DNA of 20,045 bases from the NCBI GenBank assembly GCA_002293155.1, contig DBCQ01000032.1, positions 51,820-71,864 on the forward strand. The letters run 5' to 3'. Numbering within the stretch: position 1 is the first letter of the stretch; every line of letters begins with the position of its first letter. This document shows, in pieces, positions 1 to 8,282 of this stretch. Source of the DNA: Burkholderiales bacterium UBA954 (GTDB taxonomy: Bacteria > Pseudomonadota > Gammaproteobacteria > Burkholderiales > Burkholderiaceae_A). The translations under genes and the position numbers were made by a program. A model generated the notes under the pieces. That model made no database searches, had not been told where the DNA came from, and saw only the letters and a program-made list of their open reading frames with translations.

Positions 1-647
1 CCACGATAGTTCGCAATCTGCTGAATCAGTGCATCAAAATCCTTCTCGCGATCAATTGGGTTGAGCTGATCCGTGTTAACAATCAACAGCGGTGATTGAT
101 CATAGTGATGGAAATAATTGGTATAAGCCTCAGAAAGGCTGCGCAGATAATCCTCGGACATCGATTGCTCCATTGGAACCCCACGCTGTCGAATACGCTC
201 GATAAGGCTGTCGGCTGAGGCCTGGAGCACCACCACCAGATCAGCGGCGGGCGCCTGTGGGCGTTGGACTTCATAGATCTTCCGATAGAGCGATAACTCC
301 TCATCTGACAGTGTCAGACTCGCAAAGAGCGGATCTTTTTCAATCATAAAATCGCTGACAATGAGTTCTGAAAACAAGTCACGTTGCGTTATTTCGCGAA
401 GCTGGTCTATGCGCTGAAATAAGAAAAATAGCTGAGTGGGTAGCGCGTAACGCGCGCTATCACGATAGAACTTTGAAAGAAATGGATTCTCCTCGGGCGC
501 CTCGAGTAGGGGGGCATACCCAAATCGATTTGCAAACTTCATTGCGAGGCTGCTCTTGCCGACGCCGATTGGGCCCTCAATCACAATCGAGCGAAAACGA
601 TCGGTCCAGGCAGGCTTCTGATTCGACGACGGTATTGAGATGCTCAT
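1..647 (-). CDS. Deoxynucleoside kinase (dNK family), 3' end cut by window edge
   Basis: About 215 residues are visible from an ATG at 647; the C-terminus lies beyond base 1. The protein phosphorylates deoxynucleosides for the salvage pathway in the cytoplasm (family knowledge). The sequence shows a P-loop GPIGVGKS at residues 26-33, then the stretch VSDFMIEKDPLFASLTL in the position of the substrate-binding strand. An arginine-rich lid (RIRQRGVPMEQ) follows, and the late motif YFHHYDQSPLLIVNTD is typical of bacterial deoxyadenosine/deoxyguanosine kinases. It starts 13 bases after the folK stop, with no strong ribosome site, so it is probably the last visible gene of the hda–pcnB–folK operon. 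Substrate preference (dA, dG or dC) cannot be read from the sequence. In related bacteria this gene usually precedes panB (recalled, not seen here). Confidence 0.85.
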   Translation of the reverse strand, partial: MSISIPSSNQKPAWTDRFRSIVIEGPIGVGKSSLAMKFANRFGYAPLLEAPEENPFLSKFYRDSARYALPTQLFFLFQRIDQLREITQRDLFSELIVSDFMIEKDPLFASLTLSDEELSLYRKIYEVQRPQAPAADLVVVLQASADSLIERIRQRGVPMEQSMSEDYLRSLSEAYTNYFHHYDQSPLLIVNTDQLNPIDREKDFDALIQQIANYR

Positions 648-660
648 TGGGGCTATTGTC

Positions 661-1161
661 TCACCATGCGATCACCTGTTTGCGCTGCTCTGAACTGAGT
701 CGATCACGCCAGAAGCCGGCTGTACGTAATGCTTGCGACTCCGGGGGGCCAAGCAATACGGCCTCATTGAGCTCACACAGCGGGATGAGCACAAAGGCCC
801 GACCGTGCGCTCGGGGATGCGGCAGAGTCAGGGAGTCGCTCTCAACCCGTTGGCCCTCGTGCGCAATGAGATCCAGGTCAAGCGTTCGCGGCGCATGACG
901 CGCTAGCCTTGTTCGGCCAAATTCCGACTCGAGGTGAAGCAGGGCTTTTAGGAGCGCCAGCGGGTTCAGGCCAGTGACGATTTCGATCACTGCATTACAG
1001 AAGTCAGGTCCCGCCGCGTCAATGGGGACCGTTCGGTACAGCCTAGAGCGTTGCCTTAGTCGAATATCGGCGGTCGCTGAGAGCCGATTGATTGCGCGCT
1101 CAAGTGTGATGTTAGGTTCACTCAGATTAGCGCCAAGCGCGATATAGGCAGATCCCAACAT
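661..1161 (-). CDS. folK: 2-amino-4-hydroxy-6-hydroxymethyldihydropteridine pyrophosphokinase (HPPK)
   Basis: HPPK transfers pyrophosphate from ATP to 6-hydroxymethyl-dihydropterin in folate synthesis. From the ATG at 1161 the protein has 166 residues, the usual HPPK length. The N-terminus MLGSAYIALGANL carries the family's short 'lGaNL' opening, and the signature HAPRTLDLDLIAHEG holds the paired Asp residues that bind magnesium. A pterin-site region (LPHPRAHGRAFVLIPLCEL) follows. The open frame continues upstream to 1437, but that part lies inside pcnB in another frame and has no folate-enzyme similarity, so I reject the longer start. The gene begins 10 bases after the pcnB stop (1172-1174), with only a weak AGAG ribosome site, which suggests translational coupling within the operon. 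Confidence 0.93.
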   Translation of the reverse strand: MLGSAYIALGANLSEPNITLERAINRLSATADIRLRQRSRLYRTVPIDAAGPDFCNAVIEIVTGLNPLALLKALLHLESEFGRTRLARHAPRTLDLDLIAHEGQRVESDSLTLPHPRAHGRAFVLIPLCELNEAVLLGPPESQALRTAGFWRDRLSSEQRKQVIAW

Positions 1162-1171
1162 CTCTGGCGGT

Positions 1172-2584
1172 TTATTGATCAATGGCGGGATCGGGCAGGC
1201 GCTGGACCCCCTCTGGCGAGGCCCTCTTGCGCCGCCGTCGAGAGGACTTCCCAGGAGATCCGTTACCGCCTGCGCTGGCGGCCTGGGATTGCAGGCGAGC
1301 CCGCTCGCTGGAATCGCCTTCGATATAGTGCGTCCACCATTGTGCGAGGTCTGCCCCACATTGGCCGGCTTCGGCCCGCAGCAAGAGAAAGTCATACCCT
1401 GCGCGGAATCGAATATGCTCCATAAGACGGGCCACACTAGCCGCCTGCCGCTTCTCGAAACGGGGCTGCATCAGCCAGATCTCCCGCATGTCCGCCACGT
1501 ACCGACGCTGAATTGCTAGGGCATCAAGGTGTTGGTCAATAACCTCGTCGATGGCCTGATTAAGTGCGGGGATTAAATGCTCGCCCTTTTGGTGCAGTTG
1601 CTGCCATCGAACACGAACAAGGTTCCACAGCAATGCGGCAAACAAGAATCCGGCGGAGACAGGCTTGCCATCATGGATTCGGTCATCAGTTGCGTGCAGC
1701 GCAAGCGCTATGAACTGAACAGCACTGGGCTCGCTCTCTTCAAAAACAAGATCAAGCAGCGGTAGGCAGCCGTGATGTAATCCCTGTTCTCGGAGCTGTC
1801 TGAGGCCTTCATACGAGTTGCCAGAGTATAAGAGTTTCAGCATCTCGTCGAAAAGCCGAGCACTTGGGATATTGTGAATCAGACTCGCGAGTTGGCGAAT
1901 TGGCTGACTCGTGCTGGACTCAATTCTAAAATCAAGTTTTGTGGCTAGCCGAACGGCGCGCAGCATCCGAACAGGATCCTCGCGGTATCGGTGCTCTGCA
2001 TTACCGATCATGCGAAGAATGCGGTCTTTTAAATCTTTTACACCATGGTGATAGTCAAGCACCTTGTCACTAATCGGGTCGTAATACAAGGCATTGACAG
2101 TAAAGTCGCGTCGCGTCGCGTCTTCATGCTGCTCACCAAATACATTGTCGCGTAATACGCGACCATGTTCGTCAATGTCAGTATCTTCGGCCTGCAGAGC
2201 GCGAAACGTGGACACCTCAATGGTGTCTGGGCCAAACATGACATGGACCAATCGAAATCGTCTGCCAATAATTCGGGCGCGCCGAAAACATCGTTGAACC
2301 TGTTCGGGCTCCGCATTCGTGGCGACATCAAAATCCTTGGGCCGTATGCCCAGCACTAGATCGCGAACTGCGCCACCCACCACAAACGCCTGAAACCCAG
2401 CCTTCTGAAGCCCCTCGATGGTTCGCATGGCTGCCTGGGAGACGAGGCGCTGATCAATTCCGATCCGGCTGCCTTTAAATATCTCTGGCTCATGGGGGGT
2501 CCGTTCGTTGCTGCGACGGATGGCTTTGGACGACAGCTTTCCGGGGGCAAGTCTCGCAAGAGTCTTAAATATCTTTCGAATCAT
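1172..2584 (-). CDS. pcnB: Poly(A) polymerase I
   Basis: PcnB adds poly(A) tails to RNA 3' ends and so marks them for decay; it also affects plasmid copy number through antisense RNA. The 470-residue product is close to E. coli PcnB (about 465). The nucleotidyltransferase motif VVGGAVRDLVLG sits at residues 68-79, followed by catalytic D84 and D86 (RPKDFD). The string RIIGRRFRLVHV at about 104-115 separates poly(A) polymerases from CCA-adding enzymes of the same class, and RRDFTVNALYYDP follows at about 158-170. The C-terminus ends in a basic tail (KSSRRRRKRAS), as in other PcnB proteins. I chose the ATG at 2584 because it lies 7 bases beyond the stop of the upstream phosphatase gene. The open frame runs further, to 2725, but those 47 extra residues overlap the phosphatase gene and look unlike PcnB. 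Confidence 0.95.
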   Translation of the reverse strand: MIRKIFKTLARLAPGKLSSKAIRRSNERTPHEPEIFKGSRIGIDQRLVSQAAMRTIEGLQKAGFQAFVVGGAVRDLVLGIRPKDFDVATNAEPEQVQRCFRRARIIGRRFRLVHVMFGPDTIEVSTFRALQAEDTDIDEHGRVLRDNVFGEQHEDATRRDFTVNALYYDPISDKVLDYHHGVKDLKDRILRMIGNAEHRYREDPVRMLRAVRLATKLDFRIESSTSQPIRQLASLIHNIPSARLFDEMLKLLYSGNSYEGLRQLREQGLHHGCLPLLDLVFEESEPSAVQFIALALHATDDRIHDGKPVSAGFLFAALLWNLVRVRWQQLHQKGEHLIPALNQAIDEVIDQHLDALAIQRRYVADMREIWLMQPRFEKRQAASVARLMEHIRFRAGYDFLLLRAEAGQCGADLAQWWTHYIEGDSSERARLQSQAASAGGNGSPGKSSRRRRKRASPEGVQRLPDPAIDQ

Positions 2585-2591
2585 GTCTTGG

Positions 2592-3284
2592 CTAGTCGTC
2601 CGTCGTGGCGGTACGATCAAACAGCTCAAGCACCTGCCAGCCTGCAGCAACTGCGTGATCTCGGAGTCGTTGATCGGGGTTGACGGCAATCGGGTCGGTA
2701 ACCGCTGCCAATAGCGGTAGGTCATTAAAAGAGTCGCTATAGAACAGTGATGACGAGAACTCGCTCAGTGTCAGTCCTTGCAGGGCAAGCCATTGATTCA
2801 CACGGGTGACTTTTCCCTCTCGAAAGCTTGGCAGCCCTCGGGGTTTTCCGGTGAAATTTCCATCTGCGCCGACTTCAATCTCGGTCGCAATGAGGTGCTC
2901 AATACCAAATTCGCGCGCAATCGGACCCGTGATGAAGGAGTTGGTCGCAGTAACAATTGCGCAGAGCGCGCCAACGTTTTGGTGTTGACGCACGAGCGCC
3001 TTGGCGTTGGGGTGTAGGTTTGGACGGATCACTTCTCTAATAAACTGTTCGCGCCAGATAAGGAGTTGTTCTCTTGGATGTTGGGCCAGAGGTGCGAGTT
3101 GGAAGTCCAAGAATTCGTCGATATCAAGCGTTCCCGCGCAGTACTGGCCATAGAAGTAATCATTGCGCTTCGAGTACCAGTCGGCGTTAACGACTTTGAG
3201 TCTTACAAGGAAATTGGCCCACGAGACATCACTGTCAATAGGCAGGAGGGTGTTATCAAGATCAAAGAGTGCGAGTTGCTGCAT
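2592..3284 (-). CDS. HAD superfamily (subfamily IB) phosphatase
   Basis: A 230-residue haloacid-dehalogenase-type hydrolase of the SerB/CicA-like IB subfamily. All four HAD motifs are visible. Motif I is FDLDNTL, with nucleophile D8 and general acid D10. Motif II is the threonine of IVTATNSF. Motif III is the lysine of FREGKVTRV. Motif IV is YSDSFNDLPLL, with the metal-binding acids. The helical cap between motifs I and II is about 90 residues, as in the IB group. The substrate is unknown: phosphoserine phosphatase activity is possible, but small-molecule phosphatases of this type are broad. The start overlaps the end of hda by 23 bases and the stop lies 7 bases before pcnB, so it is co-transcribed and probably translationally coupled with both. 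Several betaproteobacteria keep this gene in this place (recalled). Confidence 0.9.
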   Translation of the reverse strand: MQQLALFDLDNTLLPIDSDVSWANFLVRLKVVNADWYSKRNDYFYGQYCAGTLDIDEFLDFQLAPLAQHPREQLLIWREQFIREVIRPNLHPNAKALVRQHQNVGALCAIVTATNSFITGPIAREFGIEHLIATEIEVGADGNFTGKPRGLPSFREGKVTRVNQWLALQGLTLSEFSSSLFYSDSFNDLPLLAAVTDPIAVNPDQRLRDHAVAAGWQVLELFDRTATTDD

Positions 3285-3993
3285 GCAGAGGGTCCAGGAG
3301 TTCTTTCAGAAGTGGAATAGTGGCAGGCCTTTGTCGCGACAGCGACAATTCATTCAAGCCGTCTAACACGCCGATGAGCAGACCGAGGTCACGCGGAAGG
3401 CGAGTCAGCAAATAGCCTAAGAGTTCATCTGTAATCGGAAGCCCCAGTCTGAGAGCCCTTTCTCGAAGCGCCTCTTTTTTCTCATCGTCGTTGAGTTCAT
3501 GCAGTTCAAAAATTAGGCTCTGGCCAATCCGGGTCCTCAGGTCGTCTCTTAGCTGGAGGTGATGGGGCGCACAAGACGCGGAGGACACAATTCGATCTCC
3601 GACCTCCCGCGCGGCATTGTAAAGGCGAAATAAAGCCTCTGCGGTTTTCTCGCCGGCAGTCTCAAGGTTGTCGATAAGCCAGATCGAGGGGCCGGCACCG
3701 GGGTGCTCCGTCTTGTCTTCGATACCCCTATAGATCACCTCTGCCCCGCGGCGGTCGTCTGTCCTGTCCAGACCTATGAGCTCAGCCTCCTTGCCCAGGT
3801 GATTGGCCCATGCCTTGAGCCAGAAGCTCTTTCCGGCCCCCGGGGCTCCCCAGAGGTGCATCGTCGTATAGCGCCCCTTCGCATCGGACGAAAAGAGGGC
3901 CGCTAAGGCCGCTAAGGCCGCCGTATTTCGACCCGCGACACCATTATCGAGGCTGGGTACGGGCGGGTCGATGAGATTTAAGGGTAACTGCAT
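3262..3993 (-). CDS. hda: DnaA regulatory inactivator Hda
   Basis: Hda, bound to the DNA-loaded sliding clamp, stimulates ATP hydrolysis by DnaA and so prevents over-initiation of replication. The 243-residue protein opens with MQLPLNL, the clamp-binding peptide expected at the very N-terminus. The Walker A motif GAPGAGKS is at 49-56, the Walker B segment is IWLIDN, the sensor 1 region is SSASCAPHHLQL with a following arginine-rich DDLRTRIG, and the sensor 2 region is RLPRDLGLL. I chose ATG 3993 over the upstream start at 4029 because GGAGG lies five bases before it and because the clamp motif must be terminal. It is the first gene of the leftward operon and is divergent from purM across 66 bases. 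A small in-frame 9-base repeat near 3900-3920 encodes AALAALAA. Confidence 0.94.
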   Translation of the reverse strand: MQLPLNLIDPPVPSLDNGVAGRNTAALAALAALFSSDAKGRYTTMHLWGAPGAGKSFWLKAWANHLGKEAELIGLDRTDDRRGAEVIYRGIEDKTEHPGAGPSIWLIDNLETAGEKTAEALFRLYNAAREVGDRIVSSASCAPHHLQLRDDLRTRIGQSLIFELHELNDDEKKEALRERALRLGLPITDELLGYLLTRLPRDLGLLIGVLDGLNELSLSRQRPATIPLLKELLDPLHAATRTL

Positions 3994-4059
3994 GGCCTCC
4001 AGGTGTCCGCGGCGGGAGCGTAAGTTCAATAAAATGGCGATTTTAGAAAGAAACCCGCC

Positions 4060-5148
4060 ATGAGTTCAGTAAAGCCAAGCCCAACATCGGTAACGCCGAT
4101 GACCTATCGAGATGCCGGCGTTGATATCGATGCGGGTGATGCCTTAGTCGATCGTATCAAGCCTTTAGCAAAACGCACGATTCGGCCTGAGGTTTTAGCT
4201 GGAATTGGCGGGTTCGGGGCCTTATTTGAGGTGCCGAAAAAATATCAGGCCCCAGTTTTAGTCTCGGGTACCGATGGCGTGGGCACTAAGTTAAAGCTTG
4301 CATTTTCGTTGAATCGCCACGATACCGTGGGTATTGATTTAGTCGCCATGAGTGTAAACGACATCCTCGTGCAGGGAGCGGAACCACTTTTCTTCCTTGA
4401 CTACTTTGCGTGTGGCCGTCTCTCGGTTGATATCGCTGAGCGTGTCGTAGGAGGAATCGCGAGAGGCTGTGAGCTCTCGGGTTGCGCACTGATCGGTGGA
4501 GAGACCGCCGAAATGCCGGGTATGTACCCTGAAGGCGAGTACGACCTTGCTGGATTTGCGGTTGGGGTTGTAGAAAAAAACGAAATCCTTAATGGGCAGT
4601 ATGTTGCGGCTGGTAATGTTGTGCTCGGCCTCGCGTCGAGTGGCTTTCATAGCAATGGATATTCATTAGTTCGCAGAGTTTTAGTCCATGCGTGTGGAGA
4701 ACTCTCGATAGAGGCGCTCAATCAGGTCCAGGTTCCGAACGTCTCTGAATCACTTGCAGATCTTGTGATGCAGCCTACGAAACTCTATGTGAAATCAATA
4801 TTATCGGCCCTGCATCAGTATCGAGGCGCAATCAAGGCAATGGCCCATATTACTGGCGGTGGGCTTATTGGCAATCTACCCCGGGTATGTCCTGAACACC
4901 TCGTCGTCTGTCTGGACAAGAACTCGTGGACGCTACCGCCTCTGATGAAATGGGTTCAGGCTCAGGGCAGCATCCCTGAGGAAGAGATGCATCGAGTCTT
5001 TAACTGCGGAATTGGTATGGCAGTCATTGTTGACGCAATCCAGGCGGAGGCTGTTGCTGCCCACCTGACTTCGCATGGGGAAACGGTCTATCGGATTGGA
5101 GAGGTCCGCGAGCGCCGGGGTTCTGAGGCTCAGACCCAGATTGTCTAA
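4060..5148 (+). CDS. purM: Phosphoribosylformylglycinamidine cyclo-ligase (AIR synthetase)
   Basis: PurM closes the imidazole ring, converting FGAM to AIR with ATP in de novo purine synthesis. The product has 362 residues, slightly longer than the usual 345-350. Visible motifs are the opening [17 protein letters not shown] at residue 14, the ATP/substrate loop [13 protein letters not shown] at 69-81, [23 protein letters not shown], the loop [22 protein letters not shown] and, late in the protein, [13 protein letters not shown]. The start could be M1 (4060) or M14 (4099). M1 has a weak purine-rich site (GAAAGAAA) before it and M14 has none, so I keep M1. The promoter must lie in the 66 bases shared with hda or inside hda. 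I see a TAAAAT at 4030-4035 but no matching -35 box. Confidence 0.95.
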   Translation: MSSVKPSPTSVTPMTYRDAGVDIDAGDALVDRIKPLAKRTIRPEVLAGIGGFGALFEVPKKYQAPVLVSGTDGVGTKLKLAFSLNRHDTVGIDLVAMSVNDILVQGAEPLFFLDYFACGRLSVDIAERVVGGIARGCELSGCALIGGETAEMPGMYPEGEYDLAGFAVGVVEKNEILNGQYVAAGNVVLGLASSGFHSNGYSLVRRVLVHACGELSIEALNQVQVPNVSESLADLVMQPTKLYVKSILSALHQYRGAIKAMAHITGGGLIGNLPRVCPEHLVVCLDKNSWTLPPLMKWVQAQGSIPEEEMHRVFNCGIGMAVIVDAIQAEAVAAHLTSHGETVYRIGEVRERRGSEAQTQIV

Positions 5149-5575
5149 GCAGACTGTTGTCATCGACACAAACATTCTGTTGGAACTCTTTGTGTTTCAA
5201 GACCCGGCAGTGGAGAAACTTCGAGAACAGATGCAGACCCATCAGGTCATCGTTGCAGTATGCCAGCGTATGGAGGATGAATTCTCCAGCGTGATTGCCC
5301 GAGACAAGTTTGGGCCGCAAACGCGTTTTGGGTTGTCTGCAGAGCGTCAAGGCGAGCTTTTGGCGTTGTGGCGATCGTTCACCACACAGGTTTCCTCTGA
5401 ATCGATTGAGCGGTCACCGTGGCGATGCAAAGATCAAGATGATCAGATATTTCTTGATCTTGCCTTTACTTTAAAGCCCGCCTGGTTAATCTCTAAGGAT
5501 CATCAGGTCTTGAAATTTCACAAACGTGCAGCCCATGACGGGGTGATCATCACGTCCGTCTATACAGGTCAATGA
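5141..5575 (+). CDS. PIN_3-type (COG1569-like) putative ribonuclease, orphan toxin-like protein
   Basis: With a TTG start at 5141 the product has 144 residues. Its opening, [18 protein letters not shown], places the first PIN-domain acid (D9) near the N-terminus, as usual. Later come the family's [16 protein letters not shown] (acids at D98, D100 and D101) and [12 protein letters not shown] (D120), matching the 'DPDDDKFLELA' and 'TGDKDLL' positions of PIN_3 proteins. These acids bind metal in single-strand ribonucleases, and many relatives are toxins of toxin–antitoxin pairs. No antitoxin-like gene lies beside it, so a housekeeping nuclease is equally possible. The start overlaps the purM stop by 8 bases. 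The frame is also open back to an ATG at 5075, which would overlap purM by 74 bases; neither start has a clear ribosome site. Its stop overlaps the convergent miaA stop by 7 bases. Confidence 0.8.
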   Translation: MSKQTVVIDTNILLELFVFQDPAVEKLREQMQTHQVIVAVCQRMEDEFSSVIARDKFGPQTRFGLSAERQGELLALWRSFTTQVSSESIERSPWRCKDQDDQIFLDLAFTLKPAWLISKDHQVLKFHKRAAHDGVIITSVYTGQ

Positions 5576-6504
5576 ATTAGGCTCTCACAGAGTCTGGGTA
5601 GTTGGAGCAGACTATTTTGATCAAAGGGATCAATTCGCGTTACCGATTCAAAGCTCCGTATCCACGTCAATTGACGCTTGGCGAGTTGACGGGTTGCAGC
5701 CAGCCCAGCCTCTAGGAATTCTTGAGTGTTGGTGCGGCCCTCTAAATGCTCCCAGGCTTGTCGATAGCCAACGCATCGCATGCTGGGGAGATCGGGCCTG
5801 AGGGTGCCCTGCGCCATGAGTCGAGTGACCTCGTCAAGAAAGCCGTCCTTGATCATCTGGTTAAACCGCTGTGCGATCCGCGCGTGCAGGATCGAGCGGT
5901 CAGTGGGTTCCAGTGCAATAACCTCGAGGGCTTCGCGGGCGCCTGGGCCAGGTCGAGACCGAGGGGCACTCTGGGCGATGAGTGCGCTCATTGTTTTGCC
6001 CGTGAGTTCGAAGAGTTCTAACGCCCGTGAAATCCGTTGCGCATCGGTGGGCTTCAGTCGGGCCGCAGTATTGGGGTCAATCTGGGCGAGCTCGCGATGC
6101 AGGGCAGGCCAGCCCTGGTCCGCAGCCCGCGCAGAGATTGCATCACGCAGGGTTGGTGGAGCGCTCGGCAGGTCATCCAGACCATCCCTGTAGGCCTTGA
6201 AGTACAGCATCGTTCCCCCGACAAGGATTGGGATTTTCTGTCGTGATCTGACCTTCTCGCACGCCTCGTGTGCGTCACGAACAAATCGGGCAGCTGAATA
6301 AGTCTCGCTCGGAGCGATTAGATCGAGCAGGTGGTGTGGAACAGCCAGCTGGTCCTGCGAGGAGGGCTTCGCAGTTCCGATATCCATTCCCTTGTAGACC
6401 AAGGCGGAATCCATACTGACAATTTCAATACGGGAGTCATGCTGCGCCAGAGCCATCGCGAGTGAGGACTTGCCGCTTGCGGTAGGCCCGAGTATGCATA
6501 ACAT
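5569..6504 (-). CDS. miaA: tRNA dimethylallyltransferase
   Basis: MiaA transfers a dimethylallyl group to A37 of tRNAs that read UNN codons, the first step of i6A/ms2i6A. The 311-residue protein has the P-loop GPTASGKS at 6-13, MDSALVYKGMDIGTAKPS (tRNA/A37 pocket), VPHHLLDLIAPSETYSAARF, LVGGTMLYFKAYRDGLDDLP (the prenyl-transferase signature) and the C-terminal MRCVGYRQAWEHLEG and ATRQLAKRQLTWIRSF. Its ATG shares one base with the mutL stop (TAATG), and no earlier start is available. The N-terminus is therefore very short before the P-loop, and translation is probably coupled to mutL. It is the last gene of the tsaE/amiC–mutL–miaA operon and meets the PIN gene tail to tail. Confidence 0.96.
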   Translation of the reverse strand: MLCILGPTASGKSSLAMALAQHDSRIEIVSMDSALVYKGMDIGTAKPSSQDQLAVPHHLLDLIAPSETYSAARFVRDAHEACEKVRSRQKIPILVGGTMLYFKAYRDGLDDLPSAPPTLRDAISARAADQGWPALHRELAQIDPNTAARLKPTDAQRISRALELFELTGKTMSALIAQSAPRSRPGPGAREALEVIALEPTDRSILHARIAQRFNQMIKDGFLDEVTRLMAQGTLRPDLPSMRCVGYRQAWEHLEGRTNTQEFLEAGLAATRQLAKRQLTWIRSFESVTRIDPFDQNSLLQLPRLCESLIH

Positions 6505-8261
6505 TATTGGCCCCGCATAAAGAGTCTATCGAGATCTGATATCGGAAAAGAGATCCAGGTGGGCCTGCCGTGGTTGCACTGGTCTGCCCGTTCTGTTTTC
6601 TCCATGTCTCGAAGTAAGGCGTTCATCTCCGGGATGCTAAGTTGTCGATTGGCGCGTACCGCAGCATGACAGGCCATTCGTGAAAGGAGTTCATTACGCC
6701 GATGTTCAATGTCCGTTGTATTGCCATGCTGGGCTAGCTCGGAAAGCGTATCGCGCACCAAGGTTATTGGATTTGATCGTACCAACAACGCGGGAAGCCC
6801 ACGTATCGCAATCTGGTTTCTTCCGAGAGGGCTCAACATGAATCCGAGTTCGTCGATTAACTCGGCATACTGCCCGAGGAGTTCTTGCTCAAGTGGTGTG
6901 GCTTGGAATGAAACGGGCGTGAGTAGGGATTGGCAGGTATTCGTCTGGTTTTTTAAGGCCTCATACACAACCCGTTCATGCGCCGCATGCATATCGACCA
7001 GAATTAGTCCGGCCTTGTTTTGCGCGAGAATATAAATTCCATGTAACTGGGCTAGTGCAAAGCCGAGTGGGTGCTCGTCATTGCCCGGGGCTTGGGTGTA
7101 GTTCGCGCTTGGCTCTCGCATAAAGAGTGGGCCTATAGCCGATTGCGCAGGGGGCTGATGGCCGTTATTTAAAAGATATTGAATCGGAGGATGTGCGTTG
7201 AACTGAGTCGCTCGCGGTTGCCCCGTTACGAATTGGTCGATCGGCGAATTGAGCGTTACTGCGTTATCGTTAGAGCGGTGCCCCAGGGTTGTACCAAGGG
7301 CGTCGCGTACGGCACGAAATACCGCCTGATGGACGGCCTGTCCATCACGGAAACGTACCTCGGTCTTCGCCGGGTGTACATTGACGTCAACCAGCTCCGG
7401 GTCTAGATCAAGGGCCAGCAGAAATGCTGGCTGTCGATCCCCGTGAAGTACGTCGCTATAAGCGCTTCGAACAGCATGCTGAAGTACCCGGTCACGAACA
7501 GATCGGCCATTAACATAAAAGTATTGATCGTCTGCCCGTGTGCGTGATTGCGTCGGCGGCACGAGCCAGGCACGAATACGCATCGGACCGGCTGTTATTT
7601 GAATGATTCTTAGGCTGCTAGCATCTGTCCCAAGGCATTGCGCGATTCGACTCTCTGCGGAGCCTGCAGCGTAACGAATGATGGGCTTTCCTTGATGGGA
7701 GAGGAGCCATTGAATAGAGGGCCGGATTAGTGCGATCCGTGTAAATGCATCCTTGCAGTAGTTGAGTTCTGTGGCGGGCGATTTAAGAAATCGTTTTCTT
7801 GCCGGAACCTGATCAAATAGCCCAGCCACTTCGATCTGTGTTCCCGTAGGTCCCGAAGCAGGGCCCGCAGACCACTGCCCTGAATGATTATCGAGCCTCT
7901 GAGCGTGGGTCATCGCCGAGGTTTTGCTCGTTATCGAGCATCGCGATACTGAGCCTATCGCCGCCAGGGCCTCGCCCCTAAACCCGTGGGTCAATACTCG
8001 GGCTAAATCCTCAAGCGAGCTGATCTTGCTGGTGGCATGACGCTGGACAGCTAAAGGCAGTTCCTCTGCCGCAATCCCGTCGCCATCATCCCGAATACGA
8101 ATCGCTCGAATTCCACCATCTTCTAGTTCAACCTGAATAACCTTTGCGTTCGCATCGACTGAGTTCTCGAGCAGTTCCTTCACAACAGAGGCGGGACGCT
8201 CCACCACTTCTCCGGCAGCAATCTGGCTAATCAATGCATCAGGTAATAATCGAATGGTCAT
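6504..8261 (-). CDS. mutL: DNA mismatch repair protein MutL (endonuclease type)
   Basis: 585 residues. The N-terminal GHKL ATPase is intact: QIAAGEVVERPASVVKELLENS with E29 and N33, DDGDGI, the ATP lid HATSKI, and THGFRGEALAAIGSV. The central part has DVNVHPAKTEVRF. The C-terminal half carries DMHAAHERVVYE (D423–E434), which fits the DxHA(x)2E(x)4E nuclease motif. It also has QSLLTPVSF, a likely sliding-clamp-binding peptide, and metal-site remnants ACHAAVRA and QCNHGRPT. Family knowledge: MutL proteins with this motif nick DNA themselves and occur in bacteria without MutH/Dam-directed repair, unlike E. coli. The gene begins 21 bases after the amiC stop with only a weak ribosome site (CCGGAAA), and its stop overlaps the miaA start. 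Confidence 0.97.
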   Translation of the reverse strand: MTIRLLPDALISQIAAGEVVERPASVVKELLENSVDANAKVIQVELEDGGIRAIRIRDDGDGIAAEELPLAVQRHATSKISSLEDLARVLTHGFRGEALAAIGSVSRCSITSKTSAMTHAQRLDNHSGQWSAGPASGPTGTQIEVAGLFDQVPARKRFLKSPATELNYCKDAFTRIALIRPSIQWLLSHQGKPIIRYAAGSAESRIAQCLGTDASSLRIIQITAGPMRIRAWLVPPTQSRTRADDQYFYVNGRSVRDRVLQHAVRSAYSDVLHGDRQPAFLLALDLDPELVDVNVHPAKTEVRFRDGQAVHQAVFRAVRDALGTTLGHRSNDNAVTLNSPIDQFVTGQPRATQFNAHPPIQYLLNNGHQPPAQSAIGPLFMREPSANYTQAPGNDEHPLGFALAQLHGIYILAQNKAGLILVDMHAAHERVVYEALKNQTNTCQSLLTPVSFQATPLEQELLGQYAELIDELGFMLSPLGRNQIAIRGLPALLVRSNPITLVRDTLSELAQHGNTTDIEHRRNELLSRMACHAAVRANRQLSIPEMNALLRDMEKTERADQCNHGRPTWISFPISDLDRLFMRGQ

Positions 8262-8282
8262 AGTGAGCGGGGTGGTTTCCGG

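Noticed and set aside
473..898. 141-codon plus-strand frame opposite the deoxynucleoside kinase and folK
   Set aside because: It runs across the ends of two real minus-strand genes and its product is serine/arginine-rich with no family resemblance; a shadow frame.
1162..1437. Longer N-terminus for folK
   Set aside because: The extra 92 codons lie inside pcnB in another frame and would precede the conserved HPPK opening; no homologous role.
2585..2725. Longer N-terminus for pcnB
   Set aside because: Overlaps the HAD phosphatase gene by 134 bases; MIRKIF at 2584 gives a normal PcnB length.
3900..3922. Nine-base tandem repeat (GCCGCTAAG twice) in hda
   Set aside because: Only two copies, in frame, encoding AALAALAA; ordinary slippage-type repeat.
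4030..4035. TAAAAT as the purM promoter -10 box
   Set aside because: No -35 element at suitable spacing on the plus strand; too weak to list as a promoter.
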